In this document: positions 53,175 through 61,054 of the stretch, piece after piece
Position numbering within the stretch: the first letter of the stretch is position 1
Layout: each line of letters starts with the position of its first letter
Source of the DNA: Brachyspira innocens ATCC 29796
Lineage (GTDB): Bacteria > Spirochaetota > Brachyspiria > Brachyspirales > Brachyspiraceae
Direction of reading: 5' to 3'
Length of the DNA: 64,000 nucleotides
NCBI RefSeq assembly: GCF_000384655.1
Contig: NZ_ARQI01000123.1
Span: forward strand, 1-64,000
The notes under the pieces: generated by a model
What the model was told of the DNA's origin: nothing
The model's database searches: none
Seen by the model: only the letters and a program-made list of their open reading frames with translations
Program-made: the position numbers and the translations under genes

Positions 53175-53482
53175 TGTATATAATTTCCTATTACTTTAAT
53201 TTTATATAGTTTAAATAAATTACTATATAAATATAACATTTATTATAGCTTTTTGCAAGTAAAATATTTCTATACTAATAATTTTACAGTAAAATTTAAA
53301 TACTTTTTACATTCTAAATACATCATAATTGTTCTATAATAGAACCTAAATAGAACCTAATATTTTTACAAATACTATATAATTTTTATATTTTACTGCT
53401 GAAATTATGAAAAATAATTATCTTTTAAATATACAAAAATTCTCAAATTATAAAACTAAAATAACTATAATAATTCTTATAG
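53175..53482. other. 308-bp gap with the che promoter and a short repeated motif
   Basis: It holds the che promoter (53230-53258) and the palindromic GTTCTATAATAGAAC at 53331-53345, whose right half recurs as ATAGAACCTAA. No protein-coding gene is supported: a plus-strand frame that begins at 53407 runs into the nadE coding region and has no good start signal. Confidence 0.5.
53230..53258 (-). promoter_or_regulatory. Promoter of the chemotaxis operon
   Basis: On the minus strand TTGCAA (53258-53253) and TATATT (53235-53230) are 17 bp apart. The start would be near 53223, 49 nt before GTG 53174. The next gene upstream, nadE, is on the same strand but ends at 53483. Confidence 0.6.
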
Positions 53483-55375
53483 TTAATCTAAATTTAATAA
53501 TTTATTTTTTAAATATAAATATCTGGCAGTATAATATACTCTGTTTTGAGCCTCTCTATTACCAAAACCAAAACTTCTTCTACTTATGGCTAATATTGGC
53601 GGAGCCTGTATTCTTTTTGTTATTCCCATTCCCATAAACTGCTTCCACCATTTCTCCAAATCATCTACAAAATCATGTGCTGTTTCAAAATATTTATTCA
53701 AAATACCTTTTTGGCATCCGATTGCCTCTTCCAATTTGTCATTAATGTACAATTCCAAAACATCTTCTAATATAATCCTGTTCCATGATTCCATTAAAAA
53801 CTTAAATAAATAATCATGATAATCATATTTTATAGGATCTCCTTTACCTTCATCTACAGCCTGAGCAGTTGATAATTCGGCACTAGGTATAATATTTATA
53901 GTTCCTTCTGGTATGATTTCTTTGCCGAAAACTTTTTCGTTAACATATTTTGCAAGTCCGTATATTTGATACTTCCATAAATCAGCCAAACATGCAAAAA
54001 ATCCTGCACTGTCGCCGTACATAGTGGAATATCCTACCATAGTCTCTGTTTTATTAGCATTGCAGGTAAATACTCCTCCAATGCTTGCTGCAATGGCTGA
54101 TAATATTCTTGATGATCTGTCTCTTGCCTGTATATTTTCTATAACAAAAGATGATAATTTCAAATAATTTTCATTTCCATCTTTTATAATAGGGGAGTTT
54201 TCTAATTGTTTTACCGTATAGTCAACCGATTCTTGTATAGGAACCACCATATATGAACAGCCTAAATTATCAGCTAAAGTTTTAGCTAAATCTTTTGTGG
54301 TATTAGAATTAAATTTACTAGGCATATTTACAAGAAAAACATTATCCTTACCAAGTGCACTTACATACATAGCTGATGATAAAGCAGAATCTATTCCTCC
54401 AGATACTCCTATGACTATTTTATTTACACCAATAGATTTTGTAAACTTTCTTATTCCATAAATTACTGTATCATATATAAACTTATATTCATCATCTTCC
54501 TGTATTTCTATAGGTTTAGGGTACGATTTATTTTTTATATCCATTTCTATATAATATACATCGTCTTCATATCTGTTTCCTGTTAATAATAAATTACCTT
54601 TATTATCATAAACAGCACTTCCTCCGTCAAATGTATAAACAGTTTTACCATTATTTTGTATTCCTACATTATTAACATATACAACAGGAGTATTATGTTT
54701 ACTTGCAATTTCTCCGTACATCTTATGACGCTTTGTATCTTTAACCAATGTATAAGGTGAGCTTGATATATTTATAAATAAATCAACATCTTTATTGCTG
54801 TTTATAATATCCATAGGTGAGAAAGAATAATTACTGCTCCAAGCATCTTCGCATATAGTAAGTCCGAGTTTTATTTTTTCTCCGTTACATTCTATTTCTA
54901 AAGGTTTTAGATATTCTTTTATATCAGCATTATTTTCAAAAGCCAAATCTTTCAAACTAAAAAAATGTCTTGGGTCTTCAAATTCTTTATAATTAGGAAG
55001 TAACGATTTTATTATAAAAGGGTAGGGTGTTGTATTATTATATATTAATTTACCGTCTTTAGCTACAAATAAAGCATTATACTTTCTTAGTCTTCCGTCA
55101 AAATTCTTTTTACTCTTATCAGAAGCTACATTACCAAAAATAACATATATTCCCTTGGAGGATTTTATAATTTCTTCTCCTAGCTCTTCGCACTCATTTA
55201 TAAATCCCTTACTCTCCCACATATCCCCAAGCATATATCCAGATACACATAACTCTGGAAATACTATAATGTCTGCATTATTTTTTTTGGCACTGCTTAT
55301 AGCACTTATAATTCTAACTGTATTATCACATGGCATAGAAGGTATTATTTCAATCTGAGATATTGCTATTTTCAT
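53483..55375 (-). CDS. nadE: Glutamine-dependent NAD+ synthetase
   Basis: NadE amidates nicotinic-acid adenine dinucleotide to NAD using glutamine as nitrogen donor. The 630-residue protein fuses a nitrilase-type glutaminase (1-280; catalytic Glu41 in FPELCVSGY, a Lys in the LRKYNALF segment, Cys in TICEDAW) to the NAD-synthetase domain (about 300-630; ATP loop VIGVSGGIDSALSS, ARDRSSRILSA, and EIIPEGTINIIPSAEL). It is a single gene preceding the che operon on the same strand and divergent from the FMN-binding protein. Confidence 0.96.
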   Translation of the reverse strand: MKIAISQIEIIPSMPCDNTVRIISAISSAKKNNADIIVFPELCVSGYMLGDMWESKGFINECEELGEEIIKSSKGIYVIFGNVASDKSKKNFDGRLRKYNALFVAKDGKLIYNNTTPYPFIIKSLLPNYKEFEDPRHFFSLKDLAFENNADIKEYLKPLEIECNGEKIKLGLTICEDAWSSNYSFSPMDIINSNKDVDLFINISSSPYTLVKDTKRHKMYGEIASKHNTPVVYVNNVGIQNNGKTVYTFDGGSAVYDNKGNLLLTGNRYEDDVYYIEMDIKNKSYPKPIEIQEDDEYKFIYDTVIYGIRKFTKSIGVNKIVIGVSGGIDSALSSAMYVSALGKDNVFLVNMPSKFNSNTTKDLAKTLADNLGCSYMVVPIQESVDYTVKQLENSPIIKDGNENYLKLSSFVIENIQARDRSSRILSAIAASIGGVFTCNANKTETMVGYSTMYGDSAGFFACLADLWKYQIYGLAKYVNEKVFGKEIIPEGTINIIPSAELSTAQAVDEGKGDPIKYDYHDYLFKFLMESWNRIILEDVLELYINDKLEEAIGCQKGILNKYFETAHDFVDDLEKWWKQFMGMGITKRIQAPPILAISRRSFGFGNREAQNRVYYTARYLYLKNKLLNLD

Positions 55376-55518
55376 AATAAAAACTCCAATATTTTTGGTA
55401 TAAAATGAAATTATATAAATTATATAATAATATTAATAAAGAAAAAATACAATAAACCGTATATTAAAATAAATAAAATAATTTGTTATTTTGTATTAAA
55501 ATACTCAAGGTGGCAGTA

Positions 55519-56106
55519 ATGAGAAGAAAGGACTTCATATTTGAAGATATGCATGAGATTGATAAGATGTTAAACAGCATAGAATTCGGAGTTATGGCAT
55601 TGCCTGATATTATACCTTATGCTGTTCCTGTGAGTTTTTGCTTCAAAAATAACCAAATATATTTTCATGGGGCTATGTCTGGAAGAAAATATGAAATTTT
55701 GAAAAATAATCCAGAAGTTTCATTTACCGCCTCAAAACTATATTCTTATATACCATCAACATTTATGAATAATAATATGATTCCTACTCAATTTTTCTTT
55801 TCAATATTTGCTGAAGGAAGATTTGAAAGCATAAATGATATAGAAGAGAGAAGAAATATATTATATGAATTGGTAAAAAAATATGAACCGAATAATACTA
55901 ATTTATCAATAGATAATAAAATGTTTAACTATGCCCAGAATAATATGTTAATAGGAGTTATAAATATAAAAAATATTACTGCAAAGGCTAAATTTGGGCA
56001 GAATATGACAGATGATGAGATAAAAATGATAATTAAAGACCTAAAAATAAGGGCTGAAAAAATCGATATAGATACAATAGAGATGATAAATAAAATGAGA
56101 AAATAA
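55519..56106 (+). CDS. Pyridoxamine 5'-phosphate oxidase-fold FMN-binding protein
   Basis: A protein of about 195 residues of the split-barrel, flavin-binding family (NimA-like). Typical elements are MHEIDKMLNSIEFGVMALPD, YAVPVSFCFKNNQIYFHGA, GRKYEILKNNPEVSF and, near the end, NIKNITAKAKFGQNM. Such proteins bind FMN and can reduce nitro compounds or bind haem; the substrate is not evident. ATG 55519 is the best start because AAGGTGG precedes it by about 6 nt; an upstream in-frame start at 55483 lacks a site. Confidence 0.82.
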   Translation: MRRKDFIFEDMHEIDKMLNSIEFGVMALPDIIPYAVPVSFCFKNNQIYFHGAMSGRKYEILKNNPEVSFTASKLYSYIPSTFMNNNMIPTQFFFSIFAEGRFESINDIEERRNILYELVKKYEPNNTNLSIDNKMFNYAQNNMLIGVINIKNITAKAKFGQNMTDDEIKMIIKDLKIRAEKIDIDTIEMINKMRK

Positions 56107-56221
56107 AAAAAATAACTTGAAAAAAGTATTATAAGTGATAGAATAAAAACCGAATAAAAAACTATCTCTTTCATATTATAATATTTTTTCATTATAATAA
56201 AAATTAATTGAGGACAAACTA

Positions 56222-57211
56222 ATGCAAACAAGAGTATATAAAGCAGGTTCTATAGTATATTTTACTGGGGATACTTCAGATAGAGTTTATATATTAAAAC
56301 AGGGTCAGGCTCAAAGCATATTTTTGTCAGAAGAAACAGGGTATGAAACCAGAGAACTTATCAATATAGGGGAGTTTTTCGGTGTAAAAAGTATACTTGG
56401 AACATATCCGCAGGAAGATACGGTTCAATGTTTGACTGATTGTGTTGTTATTATAATTACATATGAAGAGTTTGAAAGTTTAATAGCAAGAAATAAGCCT
56501 ATTATCATAAAAATGCTCAAAGTATTTTCTAATCAGCTTAGAAGAATAAATAAAAGAGTTAGAGAACTTGTAGAAAATGATATTAATGATGAAGCTCCTG
56601 ATCCTTTGGAAGGATTGTATAGTATAGGGGAGTTTTATTTCAAAAATAAAAAATATAAAAATGCTCTTTATGCCTATAAAAGATACCTGCAATATGCTGA
56701 TGAAGACTCTACATATTATAATACAGTAAAAGAAAAAATAGAAGAATGTAAAGATGAACTTGATATAACAGATGATAGTGATATAGCTCCTCCAAACACA
56801 GATGTTTCTTCAGCAGCAAAACCTGCAGCTCAGGCACAAACTGCTATTAATGATCCTACCTATAATAAAGCTTTAGAATTATATAATAATAATGATTATG
56901 TTAATTCTATAAAAACATTTAATACTTTGCTTAAAAGTCCTAATGCGGCTGCAGCAGAAAATTCTATGTTTTATATGGGTAAATGCTATTATAATTTAAA
57001 TAAATATGATAATGCTTCTACAGTGCTTTTGTCAGCAATAAAAAAATATCCTAAATCTTCAAATGTTAAAGAGGCTATATTATTTTTGGCTAAAACCTGC
57101 GAAGCTAAAGGTGATAAAACCAAAGCTAAGGCATATTATCAAAAGGTTATTTCTATGCCTCCTATGGATAATTTCTCTAAAGAAGCTAATGCCAGTGTTT
57201 CAAGATTATAA
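56222..57211 (+). CDS. Cyclic nucleotide-binding domain fused to TPR repeats
   Basis: A 329-residue protein. Residues 1-125 form a Crp-type cNMP-binding domain (VYKAGSIVYFTGDTSDRVYI; LINIGEFFGVKSIL). There is no HTH after it. The rest holds TPR units: IGEFYFKNKKYKNALYAYKR near 140 and, beyond an Ala/Pro linker (about 190-215), a C-terminal set (ALELYNNNDYVNSIKTFNTL; FYMGKCYYNLNKYDNAS) like that of CpoB/YbgF. The phosphate-binding cassette is degenerate, so cAMP binding is unsure. It may be a sensing or scaffold protein. It is 21 bp before the Crp-like regulator gene and probably cotranscribed with it. Confidence 0.85.
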   Translation: MQTRVYKAGSIVYFTGDTSDRVYILKQGQAQSIFLSEETGYETRELINIGEFFGVKSILGTYPQEDTVQCLTDCVVIIITYEEFESLIARNKPIIIKMLKVFSNQLRRINKRVRELVENDINDEAPDPLEGLYSIGEFYFKNKKYKNALYAYKRYLQYADEDSTYYNTVKEKIEECKDELDITDDSDIAPPNTDVSSAAKPAAQAQTAINDPTYNKALELYNNNDYVNSIKTFNTLLKSPNAAAAENSMFYMGKCYYNLNKYDNASTVLLSAIKKYPKSSNVKEAILFLAKTCEAKGDKTKAKAYYQKVISMPPMDNFSKEANASVSRL

Positions 57212-57232
57212 TTTTTTAATAAGGAATTAATT

Positions 57233-57868
57233 ATGGATAATAATTTATCTTCACATACAAAGAAATACAATACAGATGATATTATATTTTTAGAATATGA
57301 AAAAGGCGATAAATTTTATATGGTTCAAAGCGGATCTGTGAAAATTACTAAGGTTATAAAAGATGTTGAAAAATTATTAGACATAGTTTATCCGGGGGAT
57401 TTTTTCGGAGAAATGGCTATATTAGAAGATACTACTAGAAGTGCTTCTGCAATAGCAAATGAACCTACTGTTTTGCTAGAACTAAGAAAAGAGAACTTCC
57501 AATCAATACTAGCAAATAATACTGCTATGGCTCTTAAACTTTCAAAAATGTTCGCAAAAAGAATATTTGATGCCAAAAGAAGACTTTTAATACTTCAATT
57601 AAATGAAACTGATTTAAGAGTTTATGACTGTCTTTTACTATTGGCAGAACTTCAGAATATACCTAGAGATCATTATTATGAACCTCAGGAATTAAATGCC
57701 ACTATTAATGATATTGCTAATTGGTGCGGTGTTAAAGTTAATGATGTTCAAAAAGTATTAAATTCTTTGGTAAAAACAGGTAAAATCGATATAAGAACTA
57801 ATACAATTTACGTTAAAAACTTAAAGGAAATTCAAAGACAAATTGACTTAAAGAGAAAGAAATCATAA
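57233..57868 (+). CDS. Crp/Fnr-family regulator
   Basis: A 211-residue regulator: a cNMP-binding beta barrel (FLEYEKGDKFYMVQSGSVKI; GDFFGEMAILEDTTRSASAI), a dimer helix (ALKLSKMFAKRIFDAKRRLL) and an HTH_Crp domain near 160-200 (INDIANWCGVKVNDVQKVLN). The cassette FFGEMAILEDTTRSASA has the R-S-A arrangement used to bind cyclic nucleotides. It has no Cys cluster of Fnr. The effector is not proven. It is the second gene of the pair and is closed by a terminator. Confidence 0.9.
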   Translation: MDNNLSSHTKKYNTDDIIFLEYEKGDKFYMVQSGSVKITKVIKDVEKLLDIVYPGDFFGEMAILEDTTRSASAIANEPTVLLELRKENFQSILANNTAMALKLSKMFAKRIFDAKRRLLILQLNETDLRVYDCLLLLAELQNIPRDHYYEPQELNATINDIANWCGVKVNDVQKVLNSLVKTGKIDIRTNTIYVKNLKEIQRQIDLKRKKS

Positions 57869-57887
57869 GTTAATAAACTTTATTTAT

Positions 57888-57925
57888 AAAAAGCTGGTAA
57901 CTTTTAGTTGTCAGCTTTTTTATTT
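57888..57925 (+). terminator. Terminator after the Crp-like gene
   Basis: AAAAAGCTG and CAGCTTTTT, with AAC/GTT inside, pair around a short loop and end in a run of six T. It lies 20 bp after the stop codon. Confidence 0.9.
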
Positions 57926-57964
57926 ATTTAAAATATTTATATTATTTAATTTCAAATAATCATA

Positions 57965-57993
57965 TTGACAAAATAATATAATTAATGTATCAT
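57965..57993 (+). promoter_or_regulatory. Promoter of the ankyrin gene
   Basis: TTGACA (57965-57970) and TATCAT (57988-57993) with a 17-bp spacer. Start near 58000; AAAAGAGG at 58010-58017 is the ribosome-binding site. Confidence 0.75.
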
Positions 57994-58023
57994 ATGTAAA
58001 ATATTTTTTAAAAAGAGGTTTAT

Positions 58024-58716
58024 ATGAAAAAAATTGTATTAATGGCAGTATTGTATGCTTTATTTAGTTTTAATGCTTTATATTCAGGAAAAGCTGAAAA
58101 CGCAGCACAATTATTATTGTATATAGTATCTGGTGACAGCGAAGGGGTTTTAGAGCTTATAAATGATAAAAAAGTTGATATAAGTGGCAGAATAGAAGAT
58201 GGTCTAACCCCATTAATGTTTTCTATCATTTATAAGCAAGATGAAATATCTAAAATGCTCATAGAAAAAGGTGCTAATATCAATGTAAAAGACAAGTCTG
58301 GATTTACCGCTCTAATACATTCTATAATGTATAATAGAACAGAAATATCCAAAATCCTTATAGAAAAAAAAGCTGATGTCAATATAAAAACTTCATTAAA
58401 TGAAAATGGGGTGTATATGAAAAATATTACTCCTTTAATACTTAATGAAAATAAAGAAGTAGCTCAATCATTAATAAATGCTGGTGCTGATATTAATCTT
58501 AAATTATCTTGTAAAAATGGAGATATAAAATTAGAAAATGCTACACCTTTAATGTGGTTTATTATTGCTGATAATACGGAAGTAGCTGAGTTGTTAATAG
58601 AATCTGGAGCCGATATCAATGCTAAAGATAAATACGGAAAAACAGCATTGGATTATGCAAGAGAGAAAAATAATTCTAAAATAGAGCAGCTGCTCATTCA
58701 AAAAGGTGCTAATTAA
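58024..58716 (+). CDS. Exported ankyrin-repeat protein
   Basis: A 230-residue protein with an N-terminal signal peptide (to about residue 21, LFSFNALYSG) and five ankyrin-type repeats: LLLYIVSGDSEGVLELINDK, DGLTPLMFSIIYKQDEISKM, SGFTALIHSIMYNRTEISKI, a divergent one with NITPLILNENKEVAQSL, and TPLMWFIIADNTEVAELL, plus a final half repeat YGKTALDYAREKNNSKIEQL. It should be periplasmic or surface-exposed and bind a partner protein. A degraded paralogue lies 200 bp downstream. Confidence 0.88.
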   Translation: MKKIVLMAVLYALFSFNALYSGKAENAAQLLLYIVSGDSEGVLELINDKKVDISGRIEDGLTPLMFSIIYKQDEISKMLIEKGANINVKDKSGFTALIHSIMYNRTEISKILIEKKADVNIKTSLNENGVYMKNITPLILNENKEVAQSLINAGADINLKLSCKNGDIKLENATPLMWFIIADNTEVAELLIESGADINAKDKYGKTALDYAREKNNSKIEQLLIQKGAN

Positions 58717-58756
58717 TAAAAAGTAATTTTATTATAATTGTGAAGAGTATCAATAC

Positions 58757-58820
58757 GAAGCAAACATAGTGCCTCTAGTACTGCATATATGGCGTATAGG
58801 AGGAAGACTTTGTTTGCTTC
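58757..58820 (+). ncRNA. Long bulged hairpin, candidate structured RNA or element
   Basis: GAAGCAAACA (58757-58766) and TGTTTGCTTC (58811-58820) are perfect 10-bp inverted repeats. Inside, AGT pairs with ACT, CCTC with GAGG, TA with TA, TAC with GTA and GC with GC, around a small loop, with a few bulges. The fold covers all 64 nt and is richer in GC than the surroundings. The run TTTATCTTCT after it is only weakly T-rich. It may be an unusual terminator of the ankyrin gene, a small RNA, or a palindromic element. TATAAT at 58733-58738 upstream lacks a good -35. Confidence 0.45.
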
Positions 58821-58917
58821 TTTATCTTCTAAAGAAGGTATTTCTATGTATTGTTATTTTTTTATTAAAATATTCTAATAAGAAAGTTTATATAAAAAAC
58901 AGAACTTAATAAACTCA

Positions 58918-59046
58918 ATGAAGATGAAATTTCTATCATATATAATGTATGGCAATAGTGAAGGTGTTTTAGATAATAAAAAAATTAATATAAATATTAA
59001 CATTGAAGAAATTATTAGCACTTTAATATTATCTATTGTTTACTAG
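58918..59046 (+). pseudogene. Degraded ankyrin paralogue remnant
   Basis: Beginning at 58918, 42 codons read FLSYIMYGNSEGVL and then KKINININIEE before ending TLILSIVY and a stop. This aligns with LLLYIVSGDSEGVL, KKVDISGRIED and PLMFSIIY of the intact ankyrin gene 0.9 kb upstream, with a small deletion. Only the first repeat remains, without a signal peptide. A tandem duplication that decayed is the simplest account. The rest of 58821-58917 and 59047-59140 shows no gene. Confidence 0.65.
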
Positions 59047-59140
59047 CAACAAGTCTAATATATTTTTTTATAAATATATTTGATATTATTATATGAGTAG
59101 TATATAATAATATTAATTAAATATTATTTAGGATATATTT

Positions 59141-59368
59141 ATGGGATTTCTTTCAGAATTATTTAATATTATTATTAATAACCAAAATAAAAATAGAGTT
59201 GAAAATCTTTATAAAATCAATTTAAGTTATAAAGATGATGGAGGAAAGGTTAGATATGTTACTGAAACATTTAGAGCTTATAATAAAAAAGATGCCAGAG
59301 AAAGGGCAATGTTAAAATATGGATATTCTATAAGAATAAAAAAAGTAAAATACACAAAAACATTGTAA
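59141..59368 (+). CDS. Small protein of unknown function
   Basis: A 75-residue frame with a plausible AGGATAT site before its ATG. The first 14 residues are hydrophobic (GFLSELFNIIINN); the rest is charged and rich in Lys, Tyr and Arg (KINLSYKDDGG; FRAYNKKDARERAMLKYGYS). The pattern resembles a small beta-alpha-beta domain. I do not recognise a family. It lies between an ankyrin remnant and a transposase remnant, an area of gene decay. Confidence 0.55.
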   Translation: MGFLSELFNIIINNQNKNRVENLYKINLSYKDDGGKVRYVTETFRAYNKKDARERAMLKYGYSIRIKKVKYTKTL

Positions 59369-59422
59369 AATTTTAAGGTATTATAATATACCTGTTATAA
59401 CTTTGTACACAATTACATTATT

Positions 59423-59639
59423 CTATATTTTTAAATATAATTGTAAGTGATAAACAGATGTTAATATCTTAAATCTTTTAAGTGTGTAAAATATATGTTC
59501 TATTCTAACTCTGATTTTATTAGTAAACTGATTTTTAGGTTTAATTCATAATTCTTAATATTCGTTTTGTAATTAAAACTTTATGATGATATTTTTGTAT
59601 TCCTGTATAACTTTTATCAACTATAAAAATACTATTTTT
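59423..59639 (-). pseudogene. Relic of an IS5-family transposase
   Basis: Read on the minus strand from 59639, the frame gives IFIVDKSYTGIQKYHHKVLI, the DDE-region pattern of IS5-type transposases (ADKGYRG...). After stop codons and a shift to another frame it continues with NKIRVRIEHIFYTLKRFKIL, the conserved C-terminal R-I-R-VRIEHIFG region. At least two stops and a frameshift separate the parts, and the N-terminal domain is absent. It is inactive. Confidence 0.75.
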
Positions 59640-59654
59640 ATAATTCTATATTAT

Positions 59655-59670
59655 GCTTGTTTCAAAAGTA
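59655..59670. repeat. Solitary terminal repeat of the MITE-like family
   Basis: GCTTGTTTCAAAAGTA matches the reverse complement of the right end of copy 1 at 15 of 16 positions. A TA lies one base outside (59652-59653), as at the intact copies. No mirrored end is found nearby. It lies beside the transposase relic but points away from it. Confidence 0.55.
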
Positions 59671-59730
59671 TATTTTAAATTATTATATAATAATAGAAAT
59701 ATTCACAAAATTGCATATATACATTATTTT

Positions 59731-61011
59731 CTATTTTTCTTTTTCATTAATTTTTAATATTATTCTATGTATTAATATGATTAAGATATTATATATAAAT
59801 AATGCTATAAAAAATATTTTCATTACAAATATAAAATTTTCAAAAGTTCTAAGTCCGTTTCTTAATGAAAAATATACATAAGCAAATATAATTAAATAAC
59901 CATAGAAGGGATACCACAATCTATAAGCAAGCCCATAATTAAATGTAAGCACTGTAAAAGCTAAAGAAAAACCAAAAATAACTGCTGTAGGTACTAATGG
60001 TATAATAGCCTCGTATCTGCTTGTAAACTGTATAAGTATAATTTGTTTTGCAAATACTATTAAAAACACTGATAAACAAAGAGAGGCAAATACCAACAAA
60101 AGAATAGAATAATAAAGTATTTTGCTTTCTTTATTTTTATTATTTTCTTTCTTTGCTATTAGTATATAAGAAAACATTACTGAAGCTATTGGAGTGCCTA
60201 TATAGAAAAACATCTTTATTATTAATGATATAGTAGAGTAGTACCCTGCACTTGTTTTATCCAAATATCTGTTTGCCATGAGTACATCGCTTAAAGATAT
60301 CCAATTAAATATAAAGTTTACAATAACAATGTGAATTATATAACTTAAAAATATATATAGATTCTGTTTTGAGAAATACATTTTTATTTTATTTAATGGT
60401 ATGAAGTAGGGAAGATTAAGTTTTTTTAATTCTATTATATTAATAATAAAATATAATACACAAAATAATGCCACACTAATAATAGCCCTTTCCAAAGTAA
60501 GCCCTGTTATAATAAAATAGGCTAGTAAAAGTATTTTTGATATAAATATTGCTATAAGACTTGCAGTATAATCATAAGCTATATAATTATTAATTTTTAG
60601 TATAGACTGTGAAACTATTCCCAAAATAGTAACAAATATTCCAACAGACATTATAAGAAGAGAGGGGTAGCTTTTTATATTAAAAAGTATATCTATTAAA
60701 GGTATTGACGCTATATAAAGAATGGATATTACAATAGCAATAATATATCCATAAGCCCAATATGTACGTGCATCCTCATCATCTTTGTAATGATGCATTA
60801 TATAATAACTAAAACTAGATACTGTTAAAACTATTATGGAATATATATTTATTATACCATTATAATGAGCAAAATCTGATATTGATAAACTTCTGTTAAT
60901 ATAAATTGATGATATATAATTTAATACACTTGCAATACCGTTTATAAATACTAATAATGCATAGTTAATATAATATGAATATTTTTTGTATAATGTTTTT
61001 ATTATGTTCAT
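59731..61011 (-). CDS. Polysaccharide/oligosaccharide flippase (Wzx/MATE-like)
   Basis: A 426-residue integral membrane protein with about twelve hydrophobic helices. The N-terminus (SSIYINRSLSISDFAHYNGI) and the paired helices resemble oligosaccharide flippases of the polysaccharide biosynthesis (PST) family. It probably moves lipid-linked glycans across the inner membrane. It is the second gene of a minus-strand pair with the GldG-like gene (43-bp gap). No glycosyltransferase is adjacent, so the glycan is unknown. Confidence 0.8.
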   Translation of the reverse strand: MNIIKTLYKKYSYYINYALLVFINGIASVLNYISSIYINRSLSISDFAHYNGIINIYSIIVLTVSSFSYYIMHHYKDDEDARTYWAYGYIIAIVISILYIASIPLIDILFNIKSYPSLLIMSVGIFVTILGIVSQSILKINNYIAYDYTASLIAIFISKILLLAYFIITGLTLERAIISVALFCVLYFIINIIELKKLNLPYFIPLNKIKMYFSKQNLYIFLSYIIHIVIVNFIFNWISLSDVLMANRYLDKTSAGYYSTISLIIKMFFYIGTPIASVMFSYILIAKKENNKNKESKILYYSILLLVFASLCLSVFLIVFAKQIILIQFTSRYEAIIPLVPTAVIFGFSLAFTVLTFNYGLAYRLWYPFYGYLIIFAYVYFSLRNGLRTFENFIFVMKIFFIALFIYNILIILIHRIILKINEKEK

Positions 61012-61054
61012 ATTATATTAACTTTAATTTACCTTTATTAAAACTTTATCTTAA

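Noticed and set aside
53407-53637. Small plus-strand ORF before and inside the 3' end of nadE
   Set aside because: Most of it overlaps nadE codons; hydrophobic content follows from AT-rich sequence. No ribosome-binding site.
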